Shown here: positions 47,301 through 59,994 of the stretch, in pieces
Position numbering within the stretch: the first letter of the stretch is position 1
How the letters are laid out: each line of letters begins with the position of its first letter
Assembly: GCA_034440575.1 (NCBI GenBank)
Contig: JAOTOL010001451.1
Span: forward strand, 62,001-126,000
Reading direction: 5' to 3'
DNA: 64,000 bases
Source of the DNA: Imbricaverruca yamaguchii
Taxonomy: Eukaryota > Arthropoda > Thecostraca > Neoverrucidae
The notes under the pieces: model-generated
Database searches by the model: none
Told to the model about the DNA's origin: nothing
The model's input: only the letters and a program-made list of their open reading frames with translations
Made by a program: the position numbers and the translations under genes

Positions 47301-49860
47301 AAATTCGCGTATATCCAACGTGTATTGCCGCCGTCGTCCAGAACGTCGCTTAACTGAAACAGGTCTTCCAGAAAAATAACTGATGGTTGAATATGTTTTG
47401 TGATGACGTCATGATATATCTGAAAGACGCTTCCTAGAGTGTACAAACAAGAAGTGATAACAAACAAGGGCATCGCAACCGCAGGGGTGCGAATCCCACG
47501 TGGGTTTTTATGCTCGATGAAGCCCAGCTCCACGTAGAAAACCGAAAAATTTCAGGAAGGTGGCATGCCCCAAGCATAATGTTCACATGTTCGATGCACA
47601 AGTCAGCCGTAAGCATACACTATTACATGATGATGGTAACTCTTTTTAAGCGCCACCGTTGATGAAGTTGACAATTATAAAATATAATAGCCTATCATGC
47701 GACATAATGCATTTGTAATGCTGAGTGGAAAAAAAATGTTGGCTTTCTTCAACTAAAGTGATCAAAATCTAAAGAGTTCTTTCGTTGATAGGGGAAGCAT
47801 GGGATGTGAAAGAGCCACTCTCTTTAACCCCATGGGCACATAAACGATTTCCAAGTAAGATGAGTAAAAGCGGCTCTTATCCGTTTTAATTGAGCACCGT
47901 TTCTACGCCCATGGGGCTGGACCCCGGCTGGAACTTGAAGGTATTGACGCTCTCCGGGTAAGATCATAATCGTTGCCACCACGGGGAGGAAGTGTGGGGA
48001 TGCACGTGGGGAAGTTGCCCTCACCTAGCTCCAAAACATTGTTTCTTAAGTCAAGGACATTTTCGGATTTCGAGCATAAATGTCAAGATATCAGGACAAA
48101 GACTTGTCTTTCCAGAGCCTCGGATATCTGGCGTTGTCATTGGCTATAAAAATTAAGACGCCGCGAGTCGCATCTTCGAAGTTGAATGAATGCGTGGATT
48201 GTATGACGACATATGTGGGACAAATAAATAGTCTTCTCACTGTTAACACAAGAGATGCGACTTCTCTTATGGCCAGAGGAAATACACATTTTACCAAAAA
48301 TGATTTACCATAAAGCTCGACGGAGTGATTCGAATAAGATTCTCAAATTTGGGTCGAAAAGCTTTTGTCCCCCAATTTGCTGTCCTTGGTTTAGGGACAA
48401 AGTGAGGAAACCGGAGAAGGACTGATGTCACCATGGAAGGGATAGCAATTCTTAGCAAGACAAGTTTCTGCGCTAAAACAATAAAAAAAAACATTTTGGA
48501 ACCTGGTTCTCTTCTAAATTGCTATTTCAAAGTAGACGATAAATAGTTCGGGAAGGCAATGACAACATCGCCCATCGGGGAGCACCGTTCACCTCGATAT
48601 CAGACGCAACGTAGGACGGCAATTGGAGCTGGTACACACGGGGTGGCTGATTCAGAGGTGGCATGTGATCATGCCCCCCCCCCCCCCCAACACACACTGC
48701 GGGCCCCTTGCGAGCCTAAAGGCATCGTTGACCAAGTGTGTTTTTGCATAAGCCGTGACGAAGCACACAAGAAATGTTATGCTCTAAGGGGTCCTTGGGC
48801 GACCGGTGAGCCCACGAGCAGACGCTGAGGGCCCGGTCCAGGAAACGCGAAGGGACTCCAAGTCGGTGAAGGGACCCCGGATGGTTGGAAAGGCCCCGTG
48901 CTGGCGAGGACTGCCAGACTAGTAAAGAAGGCCCCTGACCTAACTAAGAGAGCCCTTGAGGCGACGCTGAGAGCTCCTACCTGTCGGAGAGGGTTCGGGG
49001 CCTGCATGAGGAGTTTCTGAGCCCAGCCAGCACACACGGGTTTCGTAAGGAGGCGCACACATTTTAAAGGACAGTTGGTAGACCGGAATCCCTTTGAATG
49101 CCATGAACCTTTTCACTACCCCAGGAGCCCTCTCCGTTGACTCAGGGACTCTCTTTGCTTGCTGGTGCTCTCGGAGTAAACTGCCTCGACACCAAAGAAT
49201 TCACGAAAGTTAGCACCAGCTATGCCACGATGCTACCGGCAACGCCGCACTGGAAACTTCGGAGTGCACCCTCACTCCGTCGACCCAAAAATAATAAATG
49301 ATCATGAGAGGCGCGAGAGTTCTGAAGGCACCAAAATATGGATGCATTTCCGGCGCCACCTTGGCAAAACCCTGGATCCGTCGCTGCGACCACCTGACAT
49401 TCTAATCAATGTATCAATTCACAGCAATCCTGTTTGGACGTAGCTTTACGTAATCAGTACCCTGAGCTAAAAGATACGCTCGAAACCCTTCCATGTTGGC
49501 AAGATCCAGGCCGAATTGGTTTCCTCTTTTGTATGTATGCCTTATTCACTCGTTTCGCTCACTCACACCCCCGCCTTGATCATATATATCATATACGTGT
49601 TAAATTACATGTAAATAGCATCATCTAATATATGTGAATTGTGCACTCGCGTCAATATGTCTGCTGTATCCACATGGATGTGATTCCGTGTTGATGCATT
49701 GAGTGTTCCTCTCTGAGAATCATAACATCAGGTCAGCCAGCACCAAAATATACGGCAGCATCTGCTGCTTTTGGTAAGGACTAATCTGAAAGTTGTGTAC
49801 TGGAGTGAAAAGTGGATGGGATACTTCTAAGTTGGATTATCTCAGTTGGAATGCACCGGT
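47300..49860. other. No gene recognised
   Basis: No coding frame I recognise. A run of 15 C lies at 48674-48688. Confidence 0.4.
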
Positions 49861-49864
49861 GATT

Positions 49865-50110
49865 GCGGCGTTCCTATCTTCACAGTGCATGGATTAAGTC
49901 AATACACACTCGCGTATCCCACCCTCACTATGCATGGACTGAGTAAATGTGCACTTCGTTCCCTATCCTCACAATGCTTGGACTCAGTCGATGTACACCC
50001 TCGTTCCCTATCATCACAATGTGGATGTATCCTCTCGTTCCCTATCCTCACAATGTAGATGTATCCTCTCCTTTCCTATCCTCACAATGCTTGGACTGAG
50101 TCGGTGTACA
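49865..50110. repeat. Degenerate minisatellite of about 35-45 bp
   Basis: ccctatcctcacaatgcttg plus gactgagtcgatgtacactcg-type units recur about six times, some units internally shortened to cacaatgtagatgtatcctc. Confidence 0.85.
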
Positions 50111-50412
50111 CTCGCTAGCTTGCATCCCCGGCTAAGGGTGGCTGGTAGTTAATTGTTCGGTGAGATTAGAAAGCTGTAGCAGGGTTGCAGCGTCGGAGAA
50201 TAGGCTGGATGCTAACTTTGGCTAAAACTCGCCCGTTGACTGTAATTTTCTGGCCTAATGTTATACTCAGGGTCGGTACAAGCCTCTCTGTTGATATAGA
50301 CCCTAGTCTTGTAAATCAACCATAGGAAAATTTAGATTAAGTTAATCAAAATACGAACAAAATGTAGTCAACTTACTCGGCCCATGTGGTAATTGAATGT
50401 TCGGATTAAGCT

Positions 50413-50572
50413 GTAGAGCAGGGGTCCCGTTTTGTCTACTTTTTGGATGGCTCAAGCCACTCGAACTTTCTTTTGAGCCATTCAAATACGGATTTGGGCC
50501 ATCCCAATGGCTTTGAAAAAGAAAAGAGCACCTATTAGGGCAACAGTGCACATTGCAAACATGCTCATAGAT
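50413..50572 (+). repeat. ~155-bp dispersed repeat, plus copy
   Basis: gtagagcaggggtcccgttt, ggatggctcaagcca, gatttgggccatccc and cacattgcaaacatgctcat all have counterparts in the inverted copy at 61340-61492. An internal foldback is present (ggctcaagcca / ttgagcc). Confidence 0.82.
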
Positions 50573-50579
50573 AATGAAC

Positions 50580-51899
50580 AGTCATTATTATATTTCTTGC
50601 GTACACTATGTACAGTGCATTTGTTTCCTTTTTAATGTCACACAATTTTGGACGACCCTACCCATGGTTAGAATTTTCATCATACTTAGGTTATTAACGG
50701 TAAATTGTAGAATGTGGTCGGAAGAGCGTGGCCACAGTATGTAACGCGAAAAAGACACTTAATTTGGCTGTGAGGTGTGAAAATGATGCCATATCTGCGG
50801 CGACATGTGGGAACCGCGAGGGGAGGGACAGAGGTGACAGCCGCCTTCGCCCCCCCCCTCTGCACTTCTTTGGTTGTGATTATCATTGACCCTATGGACG
50901 CTACATACAAAAACTCGGATTCGAAATGACTCTCACGCCCTCCCTTCAACTTTAAGCCGGTACCCGTGCTACTTCTCCAGCCCCTCGCCAGTTCTCCCGC
51001 CTTTGCCTGGTTGTCGACTTCGCTTCGTCTGCCAGCCCCGTTCTGCGTTACGCTTGTCAGCCAAGTTGTAGCACGGAGAGCCTCCAATCCAACTCAAACT
51101 GTGGCGGCAGGAGTGGGGTGCACGGTCCGTAGCTTCCCAAGATCCTGGGGACTATCACCAGCTGGGATACCATGCTGTGACGGTGCTAGTGGTAGCTCAA
51201 ATACCGTTGTCGCTTGGGGTACAAGCCAGCCTGTTCCTGGTCCGCGATCCAAAAGTTCAAAGTCAGTCAGTTGGCTGCTGTTTACGTCTAAGGCATGCCA
51301 TCTGCCCAGGTAGGCATATATACCACCACCCCGTACAAACCGAGAACAACTGTGCGCTCAACGGAGCCGAAAATCAGCGCTTTCTGTCATGTGCGGGATA
51401 ATTCAATCGTGCTCTGAACGCCAGGGGCTCAATTAGTGGTGAATAGAGTCGGCAATCTTGTTACTGGCTGCAGCGATATGAATACGTGCGTGGGGCATGT
51501 TTGTGCGTCGCGCACCCCCGACAAGGGCGGCTATCATAACCGAATAACCGGCGACGAGGCCCGAGCCAGATGTAGCGAAACAATCCGCCGGGCGGGGAAT
51601 CCGCTCAGCTGGTTAGCGGAGAAGGGTTCACTGGAGGGTTCTCTGAGACTGCATGATCTGCAGAGCGCATTGGAAGGAGACAAGAGATACCGGCATATTT
51701 TCGTCGAAGTCGAGGCGACGTGTATGTTTGTGGTTTTGTTTTGCCTTGATTTTATATGGGCCTGTCTACAAAAGGCGGCTGCATCTCACCTGGCCAACGG
51801 AAAGGGTTCCAACACTCATCTTAGACTGGTTGTTTGCCGCACAATGGCGCACGGTTAATGCTAAATTCATGTTTGGGATGGGAGGCTTTGACATGACCA
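50580..51899. other. No gene recognised
   Basis: Mixed composition with open frames up to about 140 codons on either strand, none with a motif or repeat of a family I recognise. Confidence 0.35.
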
Positions 51900-51933
51900 C
51901 TATTCTGCCGCCCCTGCAGGGGCGGCAGAATAG
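51900..51933. repeat. Perfect 34-bp palindrome
   Basis: ctattctgccgcccctg is followed immediately by its exact reverse complement, with no loop. Confidence 0.97.
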
Positions 51934-53634
51934 CGGACTAGCGGCGGATTTTCCAAGCCCCACCTACCCGGCCCCTCTTCACGCAATGAGTTGTGGACAC
52001 TGTCGTTAATATGAAGCCCGGGTCTAATGTCTAATCCTTATGTAAAAGAAGATGTTCTTATTTATGGTAATTTAATCCGAACACACCACTTCGCCATGCT
52101 TCTTGAACCTTAATATTTTGTGTTGTTGCATTTTTCACCCAGCTTCGACTGCTCAGAATTTCCACCACCATTCAAATTTCGAAAGTAGCAAACTTGCTGA
52201 CAATGTTTTGTCGTGTTCTTCTGCAAAATAATGTGTTGGTGGCATTCCACCCCCTGTCGTCCGTACGGCGCTCCGTGCCACACCACAAGCGTATTAGACG
52301 AGCTTACCCGGGCATAACACGAGCATCGGGGAGACTCTCACATAGCGCGACCCGGAGAGGCGCTGACGAATTCAGCCCGCCTCCTTTATTCTCGAATGCA
52401 ACGAAACTAGAAGGGCGAAATTTGGAGGCAAGATTACAGCTGTAGTGAACTCGGCAGAATTCATTTTACGAGCCTAGTCCATACCTTCATGGCCAAAGCG
52501 GGTCGACAGACTGGCCGGCTCATCCCCCCCCCCCCCCGCAACTGCTTGGACGAAACCTTGGTGGCAGTTGACCGGCCGCCGATAGGTCGAGCAACGGATT
52601 CAATTTGCCAACAGATTTGTTTAAATCATGCAATGCGATTGTCAATTTGCAACAAAGTGAAACTATTTCATAGCAATATTCCGGCCCGTTTATGCGAATC
52701 ATTCTATAAAAAAGCAGAGGAGTGGGCGGATTCCGCTCCCCCCCCCTCCCCCTGGTGCGCGTGTTATTGAAACTGTTCCATATTGCATAGTCGGAGTTGT
52801 GTTGAGTACGACGTGAAACTGGACAGGAAATTGCGCTCTTTCGAACGGCATGCTTATTAAGTGCTAGCTCGAATCCGTTGCCGTGTGCGTTGCTTACAAT
52901 TACGTATCTTAATTGGCACAAATGACAGCAAGATTATCGTCTAGTGACCCCAGTTTACTTCCTCAGTACAGCTGTCGTTCACCAGAACCGTTGGTGTCAG
53001 GCAATCAGCCTGCGAATTGTTCCCGCTGCGACAACAACAGCAGCAGTACGTGAACATCGGGGCATCCAGAATCATCGGTCATGTCGCCGGCGCATATTGA
53101 ATATTATCCTGAGCTCTTTGTTGTGCCGGAGTAGGTGAAATCTCCGGTTGGCCTGCTGGTTATTTACAGATATTTTGATCTATATGTGATACTGAGGTAC
53201 CTGTGAAACACTAGGCCCCTACAACCTCTTTTCTATTTGTCTCTGCTGCATTGGTTACCATTCTTCCGTCAGTAGGTCACTATACTCTCTGTATAATCGG
53301 TCCGTTCTAGTGCTAAATCATAATGTGTTCGAGTGTGAATTCCAGGTGGACTAATGATGCGCATAGTCAGAGACGTGGATTATTGCTGTTGGAGGCTTTA
53401 AATGCACATTCCATTCCCACAAAAAATCAGCGACAAATATCCTGGGATTGTGTTCTTAGAAAGTCGTCCACAACTGGGACAGTCCCTTTAGGATTTTTAC
53501 CAGCGCATAGCGCTAAGCTGTACCTCGACATATGTCGACAATGCCTGTGTGGTTTCCGAGAGTATGCCTATCGGGAGAAGTAAAATCAAGCCTTTTTCTC
53601 TCTTGACATCTAATATAATATAGTAGACACAAAA
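51934..53634. other. No gene recognised
   Basis: No coding frame I recognise. C-rich runs lie near 52506-52520 and 52738-52752; the second, with gtgcgcgtgttatt after it, resembles ends of the TTAA-flanked repeat at 54865-55842. Confidence 0.35.
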
Positions 53635-53793
53635 GGGGAGGAATAATCTAGGAGTAAGTTGCCCGTCTCACGATCAAAAGATTGTGGGTTCGAGCCTCAC
53701 CTGTTGCCACTCTTTGCCCGCAACCAATCGGCGTGAGAGGTTGGCGACGCTCAACGGTCGGCGTGTCGTCAAACCGATAACCACCACCACAAA
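53635..53793 (+). mobile_element. tRNA-derived SINE, family A
   Basis: Starts gggaggaataatctaggagt, carries a B-box-fitting GGTTCGAGCCT, shares gttgcccgtctcac, aatcggc(g/a)tgagag and ttggcgacgct with the copy at 31228-31385, and ends gtcgtcaaaccgataaccac. Flanking duplications tagacacaaaa lie at 53624-53634 and 53794-53804. Length 159 bp. Confidence 0.9.
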
Positions 53794-53804
53794 TAGACAC
53801 AAAA

Positions 53805-54421
53805 ATAAGAATCAGTTCGCTCTTCCGCCGGTGTCGGGCAAGTCTGCATCAATATATCGGCAACGGTTTTCTGAAAGAAGATGAACTTTGGCCAACGGCT
53901 AAAAGTCGGCTCACTTCAGATTGCATTGAATGTTTGGTTCGATTGATCAATTGGGGTATCCGTGGTGGGTGACTATTATTGATATCCTTATTGATATCCT
54001 TATTGATAATACATTGGCAAGCCTAAGCCATTGGTCGGTTTAATGGACATCTTGTGCCATTAACATTATTAGTCGTGGAAGCATTATATTTTAACGTAGT
54101 CCAGACAATGGAATACAGAGAATGGACAATGTAATGGGAGACGTGAGCAATCGGATTTCGTTGTCGTGGGCCATGTCGCAGGCGCGTGCTATGCGCTCAG
54201 AAGTCCCGCGACACCCCCCGACATTGGCTAAACCTGGGACCGGACATTTGTCGTCGCAAACTTGCGCGTTGTGGATAACGCGCAATTGTTGTTATGGATA
54301 TGGGCGCTAAACGGGCCCAACTTACTTACCCCAAGTAACTATAACTAGAAGACGAGCGAACTGTTGACACACGACGAGCCGGGATGGCAAGTTTCAGTCG
54401 TTCCAGGTAGATAAATCGTGT
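53805..54421. other. No gene recognised
   Basis: No coding frame I recognise. gatatccttatt is duplicated near 53980-54003. Confidence 0.4.
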
Positions 54422-54497
54422 GGACAGAGAAGCGTCACGCATTTACCGATTATCATATATAAGTTGAGCCAAGGTGTGTGCGACACTCCATTAATTT
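54422..54497 (+). repeat. ~75-bp direct repeat, left copy
   Basis: ttaccgattatcatatataa then gttgagccaaggtgtgtgcg then acactccattaa, repeated at 55849-55918 in the same orientation. Confidence 0.85.
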
Positions 54498-54500
54498 TAA

Positions 54501-55230
54501 CACCCGCCCTAGGGGGGGGGGCAAACCTGCCCACCCCTCCGGTTTTTCGTAGATAACTCCAGATTTTACCGGCCGATTTACACCATTGTTTGTGTACCTG
54601 CTTATAAATGACCGGCGCGTTGTTTAAAGTAAGACAAATGAAAATCGACGGAACATTTTTCGAGTTAGGGGTCACTAAAGTAAAAAAATAACTTATCAGC
54701 GCCAGACCACAAATGTCGGCGCTGATGCGCTTCCCGTATATTGGCAAAAAGGAGGTGTTCTTGGCAGCACTAGCGACTTGTTTGATGTACATTGTTATGC
54801 TACATTGCTTCGAAATCATGTCAGGTCATCGAGGTCAAGTCAGGTCAAGTTCATGACAAGTTAACACACGCCCTGGAAGGTAGAGGGCGAAATCCGCCCA
54901 TTCCTCCGATTTTTCGTACATGACTCCATATTGTACTGGCCGATGTACGCCATTTTTTGTGTACCTACTTAGAAATGACTGGCGCATTGTTTAAGGTAAG
55001 AAAAATGAAAATAGGCCGAAAATGTTTCGAGTTAGGGGCCGTTAAAGTAAAAATAATCGCAGCGCCAGACCACAAAAATCGGCGCTGATGCGTCTCCCGT
55101 ATATTAGCAAACGGGAAGTGTTCTTGACAACACTAGCGACTTGTTTGATGCATATTGTTATGCTACATAATTTAAAAGTCATGTCAGGTCGCCGAGGTGA
55201 AGTCAGGTCAAGTTCATGACAGGCTAATGA
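54501..55230 (+). repeat. Two tandem ~365-bp modules
   Basis: Copy 1 (about 54501-54860) and copy 2 (about 54865-55230) share cacccgccct/cacacgccct starts, ccgatttacaccattgtttg-type, gagttaggg, gcgccagaccacaaa, ggcgctgatgcg, cactagcgacttgtttgatg and caggtcaagttcatgac blocks, with clear divergence. Confidence 0.9.
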
Positions 55231-55842
55231 AACCAAACTTGGTCAACTGGAATGTTGTCATAAATGCAAATGAATTTCATGCGATTGATGTCATTTTGCA
55301 TGTTTCTCCCTACACATCCGGAAATCTACTGTTTGCCATTGTGTGCCTAAGCGTTTCCATGCTGTATTCATGTATTTAACTCTTTTCTTCGCGAAGCCGA
55401 TTGTGCCGAGCCGCCCAACGGAACGGTCGGGTGGGCAGCCCGGTTCAGGTAACTGGAGCAGGTAATGACCTGATAAAGTGTTCCTATATGGGTGACCTGA
55501 GGTCAGATGGCGGATCTGGCATCTATATTGCATCATTAGCAATGTCCAAAACATCATTAATGCCAATTTTGGAGCATTTAAACACAATCATTGCGATCCA
55601 TAACAATGACAAGCCAAGCCACGCAAAACCAGAAAATTTTGCTATTTTGACCTCATTTGACCTTGAAGATATTGACCTAAGGTCATGACATTTGCACACA
55701 ATAGAGTTCACTGTCGTGCCCACCCGGCCCTGTGAATTTCGTTGCTCTTGCCTTAATAGGAGCCGACATCTTAGGAGGGGGCGGAATCCGCCCCCCCCCC
55801 CCTCCAGTGCGCGTAATTTTCAGAGGCCCTCCAGGGCGCGTG
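54865..55842. mobile_element. TTAA-flanked element with short terminal inverted repeats
   Basis: CACACGCCCTGGAAGG at 54865 faces CACGCGCCCTGGAGGG (reverse complement of the right end at 55842), 14 of 16 identical. TTAA lies at 54861-54864 and 55843-55846. No transposase is visible in 978 bp, so it would be non-autonomous. TTAA targets fit piggyBac-like or Kolobok-like mobilisation; which one is not decided. Confidence 0.6.
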
Positions 55843-55848
55843 TTAAGA

Positions 55849-55918
55849 CAGTGAAGCGTACTTACCGATTACCATATATAAGTTGAGCCAAGGGTTGTGC
55901 GACACTCAATTAACTGTA
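55849..55918 (+). repeat. ~75-bp direct repeat, right copy
   Basis: Partner of 54422-54497: cttaccgattaccatatata then agttgagccaagggttgtgc. Confidence 0.85.
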
Positions 55919-56089
55919 ATCATGATTGCTGGCGATATAATTGATTATAAGTGCGCCAGTTCGGGGAAATTGTGAATGGACCACATCGAGATATGTTCTC
56001 CATTCACAAATACAGATGTACTTGACCACTGCGGGTGAACAGGATTACCGGACTCGAAGTACCAAGCAGGTAGTTTTCCATTGTCTTGG

Positions 56090-56310
56090 TCGGGATATTC
56101 AGAAGCTGTTCGTAGGATGTTTACCTGGCGGTCACAAGTATCGCAGAGGGAGACCAGAGCTGGGTCAGTCGGTGAGATTCATCTCACAGGATGTCGACTC
56201 ACGCAGACCCAGCGAGGTTTTTCATACCGCGCCGCGGTCGCTTGGAACAGGCTACCACCAGTCACCAGGCAAGCACCGAATCGCTCTGCATTCATGAGTG
56301 CTTCGGCGCA
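56090..56310 (+). pseudogene. Non-LTR retrotransposon reverse-transcriptase tail relic
   Basis: A frame reads FSYRAAVAWNRLPPVTRQAP near 56210-56280. This fits the extreme C-terminal SFSFRAAxxWNSLPxxVR block typical of LINE reverse transcriptases. Preceding residues are split over two frames, so at least one frameshift is present. No catalytic region remains. Confidence 0.6.
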
Positions 56311-57042
56311 GAGTCGCTAGTTTTATTGTAGAGGTGTAAGTCTTTATAAGCTGTATACTCTTGAAATTTAACAATCGCCGAGTTAGCGGAAGTGCATACC
56401 AGCCCAGTAGTGATAACCAAATACAGCAGCTAAAGGGTGAATAGCTAAGAGGATACAAATATACAGGGGCGCCGCCACGAATTTTTGGCTGGGGGGTCAG
56501 GCTCCATAGTTCAGCAACGACCTATGGGGTTCAATGTCCGGTGAGCGGGGGGGATGGAGAAAGCAAAGCTTGGTGTGTACAGCCAACCAGTCAAAAACAA
56601 TAAACTGGGAACATTTCATGCTTTATCCATGAACAGCAACTCTGCATTGATAATCATAGCAACTTTTCTACCATTGCCCCGGATTCGGCGACAAGCGTAA
56701 CATTCCCCGACTATGGCAAAATTTTCAGCATTCAGAAGCGTAGACTTGACTCGTACATCAGCGACTGCATCAGCGACACCGATGCGGACTATATAAATTC
56801 AGCGACTGCCACGAGGAATTCATGCCTACAAACATACAACAACTGTTCGTGAGGAATTAAAGCAAAATGCTACAACGTTCTTCGAAATAAAAATTGGCGC
56901 TCCCGTCCCAGGCAAAGCACAAAATCAGGTAATGTATCGCGACGCGTCGGCAGTTCAATCAAGCAATCTGAAATTAGAGGGCTCATAAACAAACTGGAGC
57001 TCCCGCTGCCGCTGTGACACATGCGCGCCACTCGCCAGTCCT

Positions 57043-59994
57043 TTACGCGAGCCCGAACACCCGCTCTCGCCCAGGGTTCTGACGGATGAAGGCAGCCGCG
57101 ACCTGGTCGACATCCACGCGAGTCAGGCGGTCGCGGTGGACGTGGCACACAGCTACCGCGTTGAGGCGCGCCTGCCCCATTGTGGCGCGCAGCCATGTCT
57201 TCAGCCGGCGGAGCGTACTGAAGCTGCGCTCAGCCGTGGCGGAGCTGGCCGGCAGGGTGAGGAGCAGGCGCGTCAGCTTCACTGCGTCCGGGAACATCTT
57301 GCGTGTGGGCTCATCCAGGTTCCGGATTATATCTGCCGCTTCTTCGAGGCTTTCCGGCCGCCTGCTTTTAAACAGACGCGCAGTTGCGGCGCCAGGTCAG
57401 CAGCTGACAGCTCCGCTGACCAGGGAGAGCTGCTCAGGAACTCTCTGAAGGCCTGCGGCGCCACCGTCAGCCAGCAGCGCCTGCTCCGCCTTGGCGTGAT
57501 GCTTGACGCCTTCCTGGTCCAGGCGGTCACTCAGCTGGATGCAGGCGGTGTCGATGGCCAGCAGCAGCTCTCGCCGTAGGTACTGCTGGATGTTAGCTGG
57601 CTCGTCTGGTTCACCGCCGTCGCCGTCGGCGTTGCTGGCTGAAGCGCGCTTCTCCCGCGGCAGCACGATAGGCATGTCGCAGCCTGTTCCCTTCACCTGC
57701 TGCAGGCACTCCTGGGTGGCTTCGTCCGCCCCGTCGCGCTGAGCCTGCAGCTGCTGCTTGGCGGACTCGGCTCCACGCAGAAGCTGGGAGACAGTGCAGC
57801 GGGAGCCCTGGACGCTGCGGTTAAGCCGATCCAAAGGCGACAGCACTGTAAGCGCCAGGTGGAGCGCCAGCAGGGTTGACTCCTTGCGCAGCTGGGAGTG
57901 AAGGCCCGCCGCTCTCGCCGCCACGTGGCTGCGACCAGCGCCCAACTCCGCCACCGTGGCCAGTACCTCGCTGTACTGCTTGATGGCAGCATCCACTGCC
58001 TGTAGCCGCACTGTCCACCTCGTGGGGCAGAGTGGCCGCAGCTTCCTTGGCACCTCCTCTCCCTTGCCCACGCACAGCTGCCAGAACTTCTCCCGGAAGG
58101 TGAGGGACTGACCTAAGAGGCGCCCCAGCTCGTTCAGTGTGTAGAGGGCGTTGCGGATCAGCTGGGAGACGTCGGCGCTCTCCTTCGCCACTAGGTTGAT
58201 GCAGTGGGCGCCGCAGTGGACAAAGAGCGCTGCTGGCTGTTTGCCGCGTAGGATGACTTGGGCGCCGCGGAAACCTCCCGCCATGTTTGCGGCCCCATCG
58301 AAAGTGAGGCCGCGAAGGCCAGCCAGGGGAGGTTCATGCGCTGAAGCGAGTCCTCGATGATGCGCGCCAGAGCAGCACCCGTCGTCGACGGCGTCTCGTG
58401 AAACCCCACGAACTCCTCGTGGACTTGGAGGGCCTTGTCTGAATACCGGATGCATACCGACTGCTCCTCGTGGCTGCTGAGGTCTTGGGTGCCGTCGACG
58501 ATCACGGAGTAGCAGAGGTCGCCAGCCGCACTGTCTTGGATCTCCGTGATGATCTCTCGCAGTACCTGATGACTGGCGAACAGCAGCAGCTCATTCTGAC
58601 AGTATGAATGCGTGAATCGCTCCCTTCTTTGCAGCCACTGCTGTAGCTCGGGCAGTCGGCGGCTCGCAGCTGCAGCAGCTCGATGAAGTTTCCCTGGTCC
58701 TATCCAATCCCTCTGAGGGCCAGACCATGTCTGCCCAGGTACACGGGGCTGGTAATTATCTTCACGAGGCAGGCCCTGTTGGTCTGCTGCTGGCGCTGAT
58801 TGGCCGTCTGAATGACGTCTACGATCGGGCGGCTCGCAGTTGGGAGGTTGTCCCCGTGATCTGTGGAGATGGCGTGCTGCTTAAACTTCTCCAGCGCCTT
58901 CTTCCAGTTGTTGAAGCCGCCAGCTCAGAAGCCAGGTTTCTGAGCTGGGTTGGCGTGCCGCGCTCGTGCGCGCGGACGCAGTAGAAACATAATACTTTTC
59001 CACGGACGGGGTCGAAGTGCAGCCATAGGTACTGCTGGTACCAGTGATCATGGAAGACCACAGTCTTGCCTTGAAGCACCTGCTTAGGGATCGTCCTAGC
59101 TGGCGGCTGATTTGGCGTCTCTAAATCCAGGAGGCGCCATGGCGACTGCTGCGGCGATGATGTTGAGTCACGACTGAGACCAGGATCTGGAAGAAAAGGA
59201 GGAGGAAGGGCATACAAATGGCCAGAAAATGGATGTGTGGGAAAATCACTCGCGTCGAACGCAAGTTTTAGACGACGAGATGGTGTTCCTTCATTGACCA
59301 CTGGTTTCACAACTCTAGCTATAGCTCCAGCACAACTCCAGCACAACTCCAAAGAAAACCCCAAGAAACTTTGCGAGCGGAAAGCCAAGAAACTGGTTAC
59401 GCTAAACCAGTTTCTCAGCTAGGAAACTGGTTTAGAGCAAATGGTTTCCTAGCTAGGAACCGGCATTGATTTGCCCCCAAAATTTGTCTCTGAACAGGGG
59501 CCTAAAATACTGTTCGAAGTGAGATGAGTTCAAGTTTCAGAGCACTTCCCAGCACAAACAATCCCATTTTACCTTTCGACCTTACATACATTTGATTTGA
59601 CGGCAAGTATGTCTAGTTGCTCATACAAGGGACGATCGTTTCTGTGTTTCTATGCATCGCACCATTTATCAAAAAAGGGAAAAGATGAAAGTGAGAATCA
59701 ATCGATACAAAAATGAAAGATCTGAAAGCGAAAATAGGGTTACCTTCGAACCCAGTGAAAAGGCACTGGGTACTAGGGGAGGGTACCTGCGGGGCCAATA
59801 TCTCACTTAAAAAAGGGGAAAATAGACATTTTCATATCGAAACAACAACAGCACCACAGAATGGGCGACAGGTGTGTTATAAACTCACCAGTGCAGGCGC
59901 GCTTGGAGGGTGGAGGTGTAACAGGAGCTGAGGCTCCGGTGGAGGAGGATGACGTGGCAGCTGGACGAGGGACTAGTGAGGCTGACTGTGGCTT
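57043..59994 (-). pseudogene. Broken hAT transposase (ZMYM1-like; TTF zinc finger, DUF4371-type core, hAT dimerisation)
   Basis: The transposase would cut and paste its own element. Exon 59889-59994 (TPPPSKRACT, donor CTG|GTGAGT, acceptor cacttcccag upstream) joins in phase to the acceptor ttttcttccag at 59187. The next part has a TTF-type zinc finger: YQQYLWLHFDPVRGKVLCFYC. Then come a NNWKKALEKFKQH block, IVDGTQDLSSHEEQSVCIRY, TFDGAANMAGG with HCGAHCINLV (catalytic core), CPTRWTVR, and finally SSATAERSFSTLRRLKTWLR, the hAT dimerisation signature, with stop at 57045-57043. Damage: frame change near 58920, TAG at 58702-58700, frame change near 58328 and two between 57530 and 57360. The host THAP/ZMYM1 genes are alternatives, but flanking inverted repeats show this is the element itself. 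Confidence 0.92.
59389..59414. repeat. Hairpin upstream of the transposase zinc-finger exon
   Basis: gaaactggtt (59389-59398) pairs with aaccagtttc (59405-59414). Related gaaactggttta and ctagctaggaa copies follow to about 59460. It falls within the transposase intron. Confidence 0.8.

Noticed and set aside
57086..57742. Plus-strand frames up to 147 codons over the hAT gene
   Set aside because: Antisense shadows of the transposase; the minus strand has recognisable motifs.
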